Notes: generated by a model not told the origin, from the letters alone. A DNA stretch of 64,000 nucleotides from an uncultured Acetatifactor sp. (GCA_910578815.1 CAJTSE010000006.1:78559-142558); one strand, 5' to 3'; counted from the stretch's first letter, positions 52,037 through 60,538 are shown. Numbers and translations are program-made.

Positions 52037-52636
52037 ATGAGTACAGAGACAGGAGAACAGGAAATAGTGATTCGGCCGCTAAGCCCAAAGCTTTGCGAGG
52101 ACTGGCTGGAGTTTTTTGAAAAGACAGCGTTTCGGGATCATGATGACTGGGCTTTTTGTTATTGCCTGGAGGGGCATTTGGATCGAAAAACACAGGAGAA
52201 TTGGACCGATTTGAAGGAGCGCAGAGAAAAGGCCATTGAGTTTATTCAGACAGGCAAGATGCAGGGATACCTTGCTTACCTGGAGGGCAAAGCAGTGGGC
52301 TGGTGTAACGTGAATGACAGAAAAAATTATCCTTATCTGGCTGAAATGTTTAAAGAAACCGGTTATAACGAGGATGAGCAGGCGGATTTAAAGGTGAAGG
52401 CGGTTTATTGCTTTTTGATTGCACCGGAGTATCGAGGAAGAGGGATTGCACAGTGCCTGCTGGAGCGGGCGTGCAGCGATGCAGAAAAGGCCGGTTATTC
52501 CTGTGTGGAGGCGTATCCCTTCGCGGATAAAAAACTTGAATTTCAGTATCATGGTACCTTCGGCATGTATGAAAAATGCGGTTTTGTGCAGGCGGCGGAT
52601 TTAAACTTTGTGAAGGTCATGCGAAAGGAATTATAA
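52037..52636 (+). CDS. GNAT-family N-acetyltransferase
   Basis: A 199-residue protein starting at ATG 52037 with GGAGGGGAGG upstream. The acetyl-CoA-binding strand and loop are VYCFLIAPEYRGRGIAQCLLERACSDA near residue 120 (motif R-G-x-G-I-A). The later strand is CVEAYPF, and GMYEKCGF is the final GNAT motif. The N-terminus has IRPLSPKLCEDWLEFFE and a CYCLEG segment, also seen in a family of GNATs that bind small ligands. The substrate is not known. Confidence 0.9.
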   Translation: MSTETGEQEIVIRPLSPKLCEDWLEFFEKTAFRDHDDWAFCYCLEGHLDRKTQENWTDLKERREKAIEFIQTGKMQGYLAYLEGKAVGWCNVNDRKNYPYLAEMFKETGYNEDEQADLKVKAVYCFLIAPEYRGRGIAQCLLERACSDAEKAGYSCVEAYPFADKKLEFQYHGTFGMYEKCGFVQAADLNFVKVMRKEL

Positions 52637-52641
52637 AATTC

Positions 52642-52670
52642 TTGACAATTTATGGTTTTCCATGTAAAAT
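52642..52670 (+). promoter_or_regulatory. Promoter for tRNA-Phe
   Basis: TTGACA (52642-52647) and TAAAAT (52665-52670) with a 17-base spacer, 54 bases upstream of the tRNA. Confidence 0.75.
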
Positions 52671-52724
52671 CATGAAAGTTGCAGAAGATGTGGCAAGGCT
52701 GCAGCGTGAAGATGAGTGCCACAG

Positions 52725-52797
<73 letters not shown>

Positions 52798-52806
52798 TTG
52801 GATGAG

Positions 52807-52848
52807 TAAAAAGCTGCCGTGGATTTTTCCACAGCAGCCTTTTGTTTT
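52807..52848 (+). terminator. Terminator after tRNA-Phe
   Basis: AAAAGCTGCCGTGGA pairs with TCCACAGCAGCCTTTT with one or two mismatches and a T-rich loop, followed by TTGTTTT. Confidence 0.8.
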
Positions 52849-52880
52849 AACTTATAAGAGTGCGAAGCCTATTTTTACAA

Positions 52881-52906
52881 GCGGGCTTGCCCGCCTTTTG
52901 TTTTTT
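52881..52906 (+). terminator. Second GC-rich terminator hairpin
   Basis: GCGGGC (52881-52886) and GCCCGC (52889-52894) form a short GC-rich hairpin followed by CTTTTGTTTTTT. It lies just before the convergent minus-strand gene. Confidence 0.65.
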
Positions 52907-52919
52907 GATGGATACTTGG

Positions 52920-54338
52920 CTACATTGACAAAGAATCCCGTAATTCCTCAATTTGATCCGTTAGTTCCTCGATGTCACCGCGAAGCTCGTCAGCAATGCC
53001 GGAAATGGAATCTGACGCATCGGATAGAATGTCATCCAGCTCATCAGCTTCCTCCGTATTCATTTTGATGTTATCCGCAAGGCTTTCCATATCAAGATCT
53101 TCCAGCAGATCACAGGTTGATGATAACGACTGCAGACCTGCATAAATTGCATTCAGCTGTTTCTCCGCGTTTGTCTGAATCTCATGGGTAACCTGCTGCA
53201 GGGCATCATTCAGCTTTTGTATGGCACTTTCTATTATTTCCCGTGCCTGTTCACCGCTACATTCCACCTCGCCTTCAAGATGATCAATGGAAACATATTT
53301 GCCCTGTCTTACCTTGTCAAACAAGTTTTTAATAGAAGCAGCAATCTGTGAGGTATCCACATTTGTTGTTTGATTCTCCGGCATATTTATGCTGGGGTCA
53401 AAACCGGGAATCGGTGGAATTGGCGGAATGCCCAGGTCCATGGCGGAAAAGCCCATGCCCTGACGGAAACCAAAGCCGTCCTGATGTTTTTTATCAGTCT
53501 GCTCTTGTTGGCGTTTTTCCCGGAGGCTCTTCGTGCTGTACCAGTTGTTAGCAGGAAAGCCGTCACTGAATATGATGTTGTGCCGCTGGGGCCTTTCTGA
53601 TTCAAAAGGATCCGGATGATCTTTCATGTCCTTATAAAAGGATACATCCTTTGCGGCCAGAATCGTTGTATAGGCCTTCTGTGCCACAAATCTCAACTCG
53701 GTGTACTCGTTATTCCCGGTTCGAAAGGGAATTTCATACAATTCCCACCCGTTTAGCTTTTTGGCGGGGCGGATATAGTTGCGGTTCAGGTTGTAGGAGA
53801 GGCGCTGCTCGTGATCATTGTTAAAAATAACGTCAAAGCGGCAGACCTCGTCATTCCTGTCATTTTCTCCGCCGTTTAGCCAGAAGGTAAAGCTACAGTC
53901 CGTATTCTTCGGCAAAAGCAGGGTTTCCGAAACAATCTCCGTCCATCTGTTGCCCCAGTCGCCGATCATGTAGCCCTCTGCAAGTACCCCGTCAGGCCCC
54001 GTAATAAAGGAACGATTACCCACGTTGTCTTTGCATGTTTTGTTAAAGGACCATTTGCGCGGGTCAAAATATAACTTTACGATCTCGCTCTCTGTCTGTT
54101 TGTTTGCAGCGTCTATTGTAATAGGTTGATCCATCTTTATTACCTCCGATTTTTGTATGTTGTCTGGCAACATGGCATCGGACATAGTCAGATGAATGAT
54201 AAAGTCGTTCACATAATATGCCCGACCCTTTTTTACCAGTCCTGCCGCTCGTTTTGGATAAGTGAAACCAATCTGGTTTCCCTCTCCGTCAAGTACGCGG
54301 ACAGTTTTCCGTTGTTCGGAATCCGTGTTTTTTGCTAT
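52920..54338 (-). CDS. Conserved Lachnospiraceae hypothetical protein with a coiled-coil tail
   Basis: The minus-strand frame is open for 473 codons from 54338. The expected start is ATA at 54336-54338 behind GGGGAGG (about 54346-54352). The protein would begin AKNTDSEQRKTVRVLDGEGN and continue with IGFTYPKRAAGLVKKGRAYYV, matching my memory of this family; a GTG at 54212 would cut off this conserved part. The central domain is beta-rich (CSFTFWLNGGENDRNDEVC, then RNYIRPAKKLNGWELYEIPF). The tail from residue 320 is a long helix ending in ELTDQIEELRDSLSM. No known function. Confidence 0.75.
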   Translation of the reverse strand: MAKNTDSEQRKTVRVLDGEGNQIGFTYPKRAAGLVKKGRAYYVNDFIIHLTMSDAMLPDNIQKSEVIKMDQPITIDAANKQTESEIVKLYFDPRKWSFNKTCKDNVGNRSFITGPDGVLAEGYMIGDWGNRWTEIVSETLLLPKNTDCSFTFWLNGGENDRNDEVCRFDVIFNNDHEQRLSYNLNRNYIRPAKKLNGWELYEIPFRTGNNEYTELRFVAQKAYTTILAAKDVSFYKDMKDHPDPFESERPQRHNIIFSDGFPANNWYSTKSLREKRQQEQTDKKHQDGFGFRQGMGFSAMDLGIPPIPPIPGFDPSINMPENQTTNVDTSQIAASIKNLFDKVRQGKYVSIDHLEGEVECSGEQAREIIESAIQKLNDALQQVTHEIQTNAEKQLNAIYAGLQSLSSTCDLLEDLDMESLADNIKMNTEEADELDDILSDASDSISGIADELRGDIEELTDQIEELRDSLSM

Positions 54339-54474
54339 GGGTATCCTCCCCTTTTTTCCGATTCAAGTTCAGTTTACAGGTTACAATTGCCGTTTTTTGT
54401 TATGGGTGCCATCCCCTAAAATAAGTATAAGCGAAAAAAACGAGATTGTCAAAGTATTTTCGATAAATTAGGGG

Positions 54475-54503
54475 TTGACTTTTGGCGTTTCCTATGATAA
54501 TAT
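54475..54503 (+). promoter_or_regulatory. Promoter for the tRNA-Gly pair
   Basis: TTGACT (54475-54480) and TAATAT (54498-54503) with a 17-base spacer, 27 bases upstream of the first tRNA-Gly. Confidence 0.75.
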
Positions 54504-54529
54504 TTACTTCGTTCACGAGAAATATTTTT

Positions 54530-54600
54530 GCAGGTGTAGTTCAATGGTAGAACACCAGCCTTCCAAGCTGGATACGTGGGTTCGATTCCCATCACCTGCT
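54530..54600 (+). tRNA. tRNA-Gly (TCC)
   Basis: A 71-base tRNA. The acceptor arm GCAGGTG pairs with CACCTGC, the anticodon stem CCAGC pairs with GCTGG, and the loop CTTCCAA gives TCC. The T loop is GGGTTCGATTCCC. CCA is not encoded. The trailer holds a tandem repeat (54596-54652) whose CAGGTGAT copies the start of the acceptor arm. Confidence 0.96.
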
Positions 54601-54652
54601 TGTCAGGTGATTGCCCTGCTTGTCAGGTGATTGCCCTGCTTGTCAGGTGATT
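54596..54652 (+). repeat. 20-bp tandem repeat in the tRNA-Gly trailer
   Basis: The 20-base unit CTGCTTGTCAGGTGATTGCC is present at 54596-54615 and 54616-54635, with a partial third copy at 54636-54652. The first unit overlaps the 3' end of the tRNA. Each contains CAGGTGAT, which can pair with ATCACCTG at 54591-54598, the tRNA's own 3' acceptor end. Confidence 0.85.
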
Positions 54653-54664
54653 TTCTGATTCTGT

Positions 54665-54737
54665 GCGATAGTAGTACAGTTGGTAGTACGCCACCTTGCC
54701 AAGGTGGAGGTCGCGGGTTCGAGTCCCGTCTATCGCT
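54665..54737 (+). tRNA. tRNA-Gly (GCC)
   Basis: A 73-base tRNA. The acceptor arm GCGATAG pairs with CTATCGC, the anticodon stem CCACC pairs with GGTGG, and the loop TTGCCAA gives GCC. The T loop is CGGGTTCGAGTCCCG. CCA is not encoded. It is cotranscribed with tRNA-Gly (TCC) and followed by a terminator at 54747-54767. Confidence 0.96.
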
Positions 54738-54746
54738 CTTGTTCTT

Positions 54747-54767
54747 GCCCCTTATGGGGCTTTTTTT
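54747..54767 (+). terminator. Terminator after the tRNA-Gly pair
   Basis: GCCCC (54747-54751), loop TTAT, GGGGC (54756-54760) and seven T. Confidence 0.88.
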
Positions 54768-54977
54768 GTTGAGCAGCGGCGCTTAAAGGTGATTTAAAAT
54801 TCAAAGTCGATAAACAAGAATTCTCGTAGCTGATGTTTATAATAAAAGTATAGCAGAAACCTGACGAATTAAGGTTTCTGCCTTTTTTCATTGGATTTTT
54901 AATTGACCGGTGGATGAATGATGGGATTAACAAGATTGATGAAGAATCAAACGAAGAGCTCTTGCGTGAAAGAAAGA

Positions 54978-56426
54978 TTAATTCTTTACCTTGCCCCGGT
55001 CCCATACCTTTGCGGGCTGGGCCTTTGGCGTTGGACAGCGGAACAAAAGCCGCCACAAGGCTTTTCCGTTAAAGGGAAACAACGGCCAGAAATAGCTGAA
55101 TCCACCGAAGGTGGGGGTGGCAGCAATGGATAGCAGGACGGCGCATAAGCCTGTCAGAAAACCGGCCAGGCCCCAGATGCCGGTGACAGCAATCAGTAGA
55201 ATACGATATATTCTTAATGCACTGCTAAAATCCGTACTGGAGATGGAGAGGGACGCTAAGAGTGTTACGGCGCCATAAAAAAGTGCCTCTACCGAAACCC
55301 AATTTAAGCTGACAGCAATATCTCCGATGATCAGACCACCAATCATGGACAGAGAGCCGGAAAATTTTCCGGAGCTTAAGGCGGAGGAATAGCGGAACAG
55401 GTCCAAAATAAATTCTACTGCCAAAACATAAAAAAATAATTGCGCACCATTCAGGTCCGAGGAAGTCAGGAGCCCTAAACGTGCGGATTCTTTTGGAAAA
55501 TATGCAGTGAGCAGTAAAAACAGAGGCATTAACAGTAAACTTGCAGGGATACACAGAAAACGCACCAGGCGGAAATAGGTGCCGACGGAGGGACTGCTGT
55601 AATAGTCTTCGGGGCTTTGGGTAAACTGAAAGATGGTACAGGGAAGAATCAACACTACAGGAGAATTATCTACCAGTATCAGGATATGTCCCTCTGTCAA
55701 ATAGCTGCAGGCTACGTCAGGGCGCTCCGTAATCTGAAAATTGGGCAGGGGGCTCCACCAGCGTTTGGGAAGAAGCAGTTCTTCCAGGCTTTTTGTACCC
55801 ATTGTAAGGGAGGAAACATTAAGGCCGTCGATGGCGTCGGATAGTTTTTTAAGCAGTTCATTATTTACGGAGCCTTCCAGATAGGCCAGAGCTACATCGG
55901 TTTTACTTTCCGTACCTACGTTGTGCATTGAGAAGCAGAGTTTAGGGGAGCGTACCCGGCGTCGAATTAAGTTGGCATTAAACAGTAGTGTTTCCACAAA
56001 TCCGTCACGGGAGCCTCTGGTTACTTTTTCCAAATCCGGTTCGGCAATGCTTCTTGTAGGATAAGTGCGGGCATCTATGAGGACGGCTTGGTCAAAGCCG
56101 TCAATCAGCAGAGCTGCGGGGCCGCTTAAGATACTGCGGATAATGGTATCCCAGGAATCCGCGAGGGATACCTGAGCGTAACCCAGTTTTGCACTGACAT
56201 ATTGCTCAATGTTCTGAACAATGCCGTCCTTCATATATAGGGGATTTTGCAGATCGGAAAAAATCTGTTGCAGGATTTCCGTTTTACAAAATCCGTTGAC
56301 ACCCAGGAAATAGGCTCTTGTATCACCCAGCAGCAACTCTCTTGTCATCAGGTCAAAGCTGCGTTGAAGGGGCAGAGCCTGCTGCAGATATTGTATATTT
56401 TCCTCCAGTTTTTTGGACAGATCCAT
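54978..56426 (-). CDS. GerA/SpoVAF-family spore germination protein
   Basis: A 482-residue protein on the minus strand, start ATG 56426. The soluble first half has QPLQRSFDLMTRELLLGD-like sequence (residues about 18-35), DGFDQAVLIDARTYPTRSI and a motif TYPTRSIAEPDLEKVTRGSRDGF (only its parts quoted), typical of GerA/SpoVAF proteins. About four or five membrane spans follow, with FFYVLAVEFILDLFRY and GLIIGDIAVSLNWVS. SpoVAF-type proteins sit in the spore inner membrane and assist germination. It lies downstream of ytaF on the same strand. Confidence 0.88.
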   Translation of the reverse strand: MDLSKKLEENIQYLQQALPLQRSFDLMTRELLLGDTRAYFLGVNGFCKTEILQQIFSDLQNPLYMKDGIVQNIEQYVSAKLGYAQVSLADSWDTIIRSILSGPAALLIDGFDQAVLIDARTYPTRSIAEPDLEKVTRGSRDGFVETLLFNANLIRRRVRSPKLCFSMHNVGTESKTDVALAYLEGSVNNELLKKLSDAIDGLNVSSLTMGTKSLEELLLPKRWWSPLPNFQITERPDVACSYLTEGHILILVDNSPVVLILPCTIFQFTQSPEDYYSSPSVGTYFRLVRFLCIPASLLLMPLFLLLTAYFPKESARLGLLTSSDLNGAQLFFYVLAVEFILDLFRYSSALSSGKFSGSLSMIGGLIIGDIAVSLNWVSVEALFYGAVTLLASLSISSTDFSSALRIYRILLIAVTGIWGLAGFLTGLCAVLLSIAATPTFGGFSYFWPLFPFNGKALWRLLFRCPTPKAQPAKVWDRGKVKN

Positions 56427-56522
56427 GGGATTCTCACTTTCAGTTTGTTTTTGTGTATTTTGTCCCCAATGTAATGTGGCTATTCAGCAGGGGAATTTTT
56501 GTAAAAATATGGTATTTGCAAT

Positions 56523-57113
56523 TTATAGTGCAAGCTGAATAATACCCAGCCCGATCAGCAGAAGGCCCGAAATAGGATCGGCGGCATTGCCGATTAGACG
56601 GAGAAAACGGCTTTGCCCAAGCTGGTTTCCGCACAAAAGGAAGAGAACGGAAAAGATTAGGGTTGTAACGGCAGCGGGAAGCAGTGGAAGGCCTGCCATG
56701 CTGGCGCTTAAACCGATGCCAATATTGTTCAGGGAAAGGGTCATGCTCAGAAAAAAGGTTTCCGCGGGCTTTAGGCGGGCCGGAGCTCTTTCAGCCGATG
56801 CAATTTCCGGGACATGTGCCGTTTTTGCGGATTGATTCAAATCGTCTGAACGCAGGATCCATTTTAAAATATAGTAGGTTCCTAAAAGGATCAGAATGAT
56901 GCTGCCGATGCGGTCTGCCAGAGAAGCGTGAAGAAAAAGCAGCAGACGGTTCCCAAGGCAGACAGAAAGGCAGGTTCCCAGCATAGATACCAGACTGATA
57001 CAAAAATTTTGCAGCAGATTAATGTGGACTTTGCGGAGCCCGTAACCGATGCCTACCAGCAGAGCATCCAGACTGGCGGATATTCCAAACAGGAGGGAAG
57101 GAAGTAACTGCAT
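56523..57113 (-). CDS. ytaF: Sporulation membrane protein YtaF
   Basis: A 196-residue membrane protein on the minus strand, start ATG 57113. Six spans are visible in a MntP/YtaF fold: GISASLDALLVGIGYGL at the start and SLNNIGIGLSASMAGLPLL in the second half, the two Asp/Asn-containing helices that mark the family. YtaF is linked to sporulation in Bacillus. It is 97 bases upstream of the GerA-type gene and probably co-transcribed with it. Confidence 0.88.
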   Translation of the reverse strand: MQLLPSLLFGISASLDALLVGIGYGLRKVHINLLQNFCISLVSMLGTCLSVCLGNRLLLFLHASLADRIGSIILILLGTYYILKWILRSDDLNQSAKTAHVPEIASAERAPARLKPAETFFLSMTLSLNNIGIGLSASMAGLPLLPAAVTTLIFSVLFLLCGNQLGQSRFLRLIGNAADPISGLLLIGLGIIQLAL

Positions 57114-57194
57114 AATAAGGTCCTATATATATTCAACTTTCAATTAATATATTCCTGTTTTTTGTATCTTGTGCTATCATAAATGTAAATAGCC

Positions 57195-57461
57195 GCAAAG
57201 GAAAACAAGCGGCTGCGAAGCAGACATTTGTTTTCCAGCGGCATTTAACGAGAAAGAGCTGGCGAAAGCCAGCAGGAAGCGCGAAAGCGCGGGCTTTCGA
57301 GTATAAGCAGGAGCAAAGGAAAACAAGCGGCTGCGAAGCAGACATTTGTTTTCCAGCGGCATTTAACGAGAAAGAGCTGGCGAAAGCCAGCAGGAAGCGC
57401 GAAAGCGCGGGCTTTCGAGTATAAGCAGGAGCAAAGGAAAACAAGCGGCTGCGAAGCAGAC
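57195..57461 (+). repeat. 118-bp tandem repeat with GNRA-loop hairpins
   Basis: Two complete copies (57195-57312 and 57313-57430) and a 31-base partial copy (57431-57461) are identical over at least 100 bases. Each holds CTGCGAAGCAG, CTGGCGAAAGCCAG and GCGCGAAAGCGC, three stems capped by GAA or GAAA, plus GGAAAACAA paired with TTGTTTTCC. It ends seven bases before the ribosome binding site of the deacetylase gene. The 361-base gap contains no gene. Confidence 0.93.
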
Positions 57462-57474
57462 AAGGAGGGCACCA

Positions 57475-58278
57475 ATGAGATTTGTATATCCTAAGGGACT
57501 GCGGAAGGCTTTGACCTTCAGCTATGATGACGGCGAAATATTTGACAGAAAACTTGCAAAATTGCTAAGAGACTACGGAATGCGCGGGACGTTTCACTTA
57601 AATTCCGGCAGCCTGGAGCCAGTAGAAAAAGGTAGTTACCATGTTGGTACGGGAGAGCTGAAAGAAGTTTATGCGGGGCATGAGATTGCCTGTCACGGAG
57701 TAGAACATAGGAATCCGACGCTTATTACAAGGCAGCAGCTTGTATTGGAGATTCAGGAGGACAGAAAAGCGTTGGAGAAGCTGACCGGAGGGATGGTACA
57801 GGGGATGTCCTATGCCTTCGGAAATTATGATGACAGTGTGATCAGGGTGGCGAAGGAGCTGGGAATAAAATATTCCAGAACGGTAAATAGTACAAGGGGT
57901 TTTTTCCCCCCTGCTGACTTTATGCAGTGGCATCCTACCTGCCATCATAGTGATCGCCTGTTGGAGCTGGGGGATAGATTTTTAAAGGTAGAGGATTTTT
58001 ATGAACTGCCGTTGATGTACGTCTGGGGTCACAGCTTTGAGTTCGGACGTTCCGGAGACTGGAGTGAGATCGAGGCATTTGCTGAGAAGATGGCAGGGAA
58101 AGACGACATTTGGTATGCCACAAACATGGAGATCTGCACCTATATCAGCGCCCAGCGCCAGCAGGAATTTTCGGCGGACGGGCATACTATGTATAATCCC
58201 ACTGCAATCAGCGTGTGGGTGAGTATCAGGGAAGGATGTCTGGAGGTAAAGCCGGGGGAGTGCGCAAGGATTATTTAG
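57475..58278 (+). CDS. NodB-type polysaccharide deacetylase family protein
   Basis: A 267-residue cytoplasmic-looking protein (no signal peptide) starting at ATG 57475 with AAGGAGG upstream. It begins with ALTFSYDDGEIFDRKLAKLL, the first NodB motif (T-F-S-Y-D-D), then CHGVEHRNP (H-x(3)-H) and GMSYAFGNYDDSV. Later WGHSFEFG corresponds to the last catalytic motif. The family removes N-acetyl groups from sugars or acts on other amides. The lack of an export signal suggests an intracellular substrate. It follows the tandem repeat array. Confidence 0.88.
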   Translation: MRFVYPKGLRKALTFSYDDGEIFDRKLAKLLRDYGMRGTFHLNSGSLEPVEKGSYHVGTGELKEVYAGHEIACHGVEHRNPTLITRQQLVLEIQEDRKALEKLTGGMVQGMSYAFGNYDDSVIRVAKELGIKYSRTVNSTRGFFPPADFMQWHPTCHHSDRLLELGDRFLKVEDFYELPLMYVWGHSFEFGRSGDWSEIEAFAEKMAGKDDIWYATNMEICTYISAQRQQEFSADGHTMYNPTAISVWVSIREGCLEVKPGECARII

Positions 58279-58417
58279 GCTGCAAGAAGATGTTCAAACG
58301 CCGTTCCCTGAATATAGCCTGATAATATCCAAATTGCTCACAGAAGAATGTTAAGCAGATAGAATTGGTTTGTGTTGACATGTTTAAATGATAAATTGCA
58401 GGGAGGGATGAGCATAT

Positions 58418-58978
58418 ATGACGGAAGATATGACGATTATCGGGGAAGAGGCGTACAGGGCGGCAAAGGAGCTGTTGGATGCTGCCCGGCCTAAGAAGGA
58501 TCAGATACTTTTGGTGGGCTGTTCTACAAGTGAGGTAGGTGGTGCCACTATTGGCACTTTTTCCCGCCCGGAGCTGGCGGAGGTGGTCTTTGGAGGAATT
58601 TATCAGGCCACACAGGAGGCCGGGGTTTATATGGCAGCACAATGCTGCGAACATCTAAACCGGGCAGTGATTCTGGAAAGAGAAGCGGCAGAGCGGTATG
58701 GATATGAAGAAGTGAATGTAGTACCGCAGCCTAAAGCAGGCGGGTCCTTTGCAACGGCTGCTTACAAGGCTCTTGAGCAGCCTGTAGCAGTGGAGCATGT
58801 CAGGGCTCACATGGGATTGGACATTGGCGATACGCTGATTGGGATGCACTTAAGGGATGTGGCCGTGCCGGTGAGAATCCGCACAAAACAGATCGGGGAT
58901 GCTCATGTGGTATGTGCGAGGACCAGGCCTAAGTTCATCGGCGGTGAGCGGGCTGTGTACGACAGCGCACAGATGTAA
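58418..58978 (+). CDS. TIGR01440 / YwlG-family protein
   Basis: A 186-residue protein starting at ATG 58418 with GGGAGGG ten bases upstream. It contains ILLVGCSTSEVGG, then AAQCCEHLNRAVILE and VVPQPKAGGSFATAAY, the hallmarks of the family (also DUF436). The two Cys in QCCEHLN suggest a ligand or active site. It is common in Firmicutes and its role has not been established. It is followed by a terminator shared with the convergent murG. Confidence 0.92.
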   Translation: MTEDMTIIGEEAYRAAKELLDAARPKKDQILLVGCSTSEVGGATIGTFSRPELAEVVFGGIYQATQEAGVYMAAQCCEHLNRAVILEREAAERYGYEEVNVVPQPKAGGSFATAAYKALEQPVAVEHVRAHMGLDIGDTLIGMHLRDVAVPVRIRTKQIGDAHVVCARTRPKFIGGERAVYDSAQM

Positions 58979-59010
58979 AAGGCTGCCGGCATAGCACCGA
59001 CAGCCTGTAA
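58979..59010 (+). terminator. Bidirectional terminator between TIGR01440 and murG genes
   Basis: GGCTGCCGG (58981-58989) pairs with CCGACAGCC (58997-59005) with one mismatch, with AAAA before and TGTAAAAT after. Confidence 0.7.
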
Positions 59011-59020
59011 AATACTTTAT

Positions 59021-60091
59021 TTATTCGGAAAGCTGAACTTCTTCCAGGAGTCTCAGGATCGTTTGAACGGAATCCATCTGGCCGCTTCCGCTCATTGCAT
59101 CGTGATAATTTTGGCGATTGAAGTACAGCTCGTGTACCTTATCGACCAAAAGTTCAGGAGTCAAATCGTCTTCGTTGATCACGATAGAAAACCCCTGAGC
59201 CTCGAAGGATTGAGCATTCAAAAGCTGATCTCCCCTGCTGCTTGCTGCAGGGAGAGGAATGAGAATATTAGGCTTCTTCAGTGCCAGAAGTTCACAGATG
59301 GAGTTTGCGCCGGCTCGTGAAATCACGATGTCCGCCATGGCAAAAAGATCCTTCAGCTCTGCCTTGATGTACTCAAACTGCTTGTAGCCCGGTGTATTCA
59401 GGAGCAGGTTATCAATCTTGTTTTTTCCGCAGAGATGGACTACCTGATAATCCTCCAAAAGTCTGGGAAGTGCATCTCTTACCGCCTTGTTTACGCTGGC
59501 GGCGCCCAGGCTCCCGCCAATCACCATAATTACCGGCTTATTTGCAGAAAAGCTGCACATATTCAGCCCAGCCAGCTTATTTCCCTGGGAAAGTTCAGCC
59601 CGGATGGGTGAGCCTGTCAGTACTGCCTTTTCCGCAGGCAGGAGCTTTATGGTTTCAGGGAAATTGCAACATACCTTTTCTGCCGCGGAAATACACAGCT
59701 TGTTGGCAAGTCCGGGCGTCATATCCGATTCGTGGATAATACAGGGAATTTTCAGAATGGAGGCAGCACGGACTACCGGCACACTGACAAATCCCCCCTT
59801 TGAAAAGATCACGCTGGGCATATATTTTTTTAAAAATTTTTTGGCTTCGTAAAAGCCTTTTATGACCCTGAAAGGATCTGTAAAGTTTTTAAGGTCCAGA
59901 TAGCGGCGAAACTTGCCGGTGGCAATTCCTACATAGGGAATGTTAAAATCAGCAATCAGCTTTTTTTCGATTCCGTCGTAAGAGCCCATGTATGTGATTT
60001 CATATCCGGCCTTTTGCAGTGCGGGAAGCAACGCGATATTGGGCGTGACATGCCCTGCCGTACCACCGCCTGTCAATACGATTTTTTTCAT
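59021..60091 (-). CDS. murG: UDP-GlcNAc-undecaprenyl-pyrophosphoryl-MurNAc-pentapeptide transferase
   Basis: A 356-residue protein on the minus strand, start ATG 60091, overlapping the upstream TSCPD gene as ATGA. It has KIVLTGGGTAGHVTPNIALLP at the N-terminus (GGTAGH loop), then SKGGFVSVP and HESDMTPGLAN. The C-terminal domain has VIGGSLGAASVN and ISRAGANSICELLALKKPNILIPLP. MurG adds GlcNAc to lipid I to make lipid II at the membrane. It lies outside any division-and-cell-wall cluster here, as an isolated copy with a TSCPD partner. Confidence 0.96.
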   Translation of the reverse strand: MKKIVLTGGGTAGHVTPNIALLPALQKAGYEITYMGSYDGIEKKLIADFNIPYVGIATGKFRRYLDLKNFTDPFRVIKGFYEAKKFLKKYMPSVIFSKGGFVSVPVVRAASILKIPCIIHESDMTPGLANKLCISAAEKVCCNFPETIKLLPAEKAVLTGSPIRAELSQGNKLAGLNMCSFSANKPVIMVIGGSLGAASVNKAVRDALPRLLEDYQVVHLCGKNKIDNLLLNTPGYKQFEYIKAELKDLFAMADIVISRAGANSICELLALKKPNILIPLPAASSRGDQLLNAQSFEAQGFSIVINEDDLTPELLVDKVHELYFNRQNYHDAMSGSGQMDSVQTILRLLEEVQLSE

Positions 60092-60324
60092 ATCATGCTC
60101 TCCAGTGCGATTGCCAACTGATCAGGACAAGAGGTGGGTTTCATGCCACACTTAATACCCTTGAGCTTAGAGATGGCGTCCTCCGGCTTCATTCCCTGCA
60201 CCAGAGCACAGATGCCCTTTAGATTACCGTTGCAGCCGCCGACGAACTGAACAGAGTCGATAACACCGTCCTTTATTTCAATATTAATTTCCTGCGAACA
60301 GGTTCCGCTTGTCTTGTATTTCAT
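60088..60324 (-). CDS. TIGR03905-family TSCPD protein
   Basis: A 78-residue protein on the minus strand, start ATG 60324 with AAGGAGG upstream. It contains the TSCPD motif TSCPDQLAIAL near the C-terminus, preceded by a GTCSQEINIEI and FVGGCNGNLKGICALVQGM stretch. Such domains occur at the end of some class II ribonucleotide reductases and as small stand-alone proteins. Four cysteines could bind a metal. It overlaps murG by four bases, so they are one operon. Confidence 0.92.
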   Translation of the reverse strand: MKYKTSGTCSQEINIEIKDGVIDSVQFVGGCNGNLKGICALVQGMKPEDAISKLKGIKCGMKPTSCPDQLAIALESMI

Positions 60325-60435
60325 AGTATTTCAACCTCCTTATTCATTAATTCAAGTATATCAGATTCGGAGCGGTGTTTCAATTTAAAAATATACTGCC
60401 ATGGCAGAATAATGTTATGGCACAATAAGCATTGA

Positions 60436-60533
60436 GCCATGGCATAGCAAGCATTCTGCCATGGCATAGCAAGCATTCTGCCATGGCATAGCAAGCATTC
60501 TGCCATGGCATAGCAAGCATTCTGCCATGGCAT
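60436..60533 (+). repeat. 22-bp tandem repeat array
   Basis: Four perfect copies of a 22-base unit (60436-60457, 60458-60479, 60480-60501, 60502-60523), starting GCCATGGCATAG and ending CAAGCATTCT, with a partial copy to 60533. A degenerate copy precedes it at about 60414-60435. GCCATGGC in each unit is a palindrome. There are no spacers, so it is not a CRISPR array. Confidence 0.95.
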
Positions 60534-60538
60534 TCATA

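Noticed and set aside
57133..57475. Minus-strand frames through the 118-bp repeats
   Set aside because: Repetitive translation of the array; no start context and no independent support.
60321..60533. Minus-strand frame through the 22-bp repeats
   Set aside because: The product is only the translation of the repeats joined to the upstream region of the TSCPD gene.
60436..60533. Possible CRISPR array
   Set aside because: Units are directly adjacent with no spacers, and no cas genes are present.
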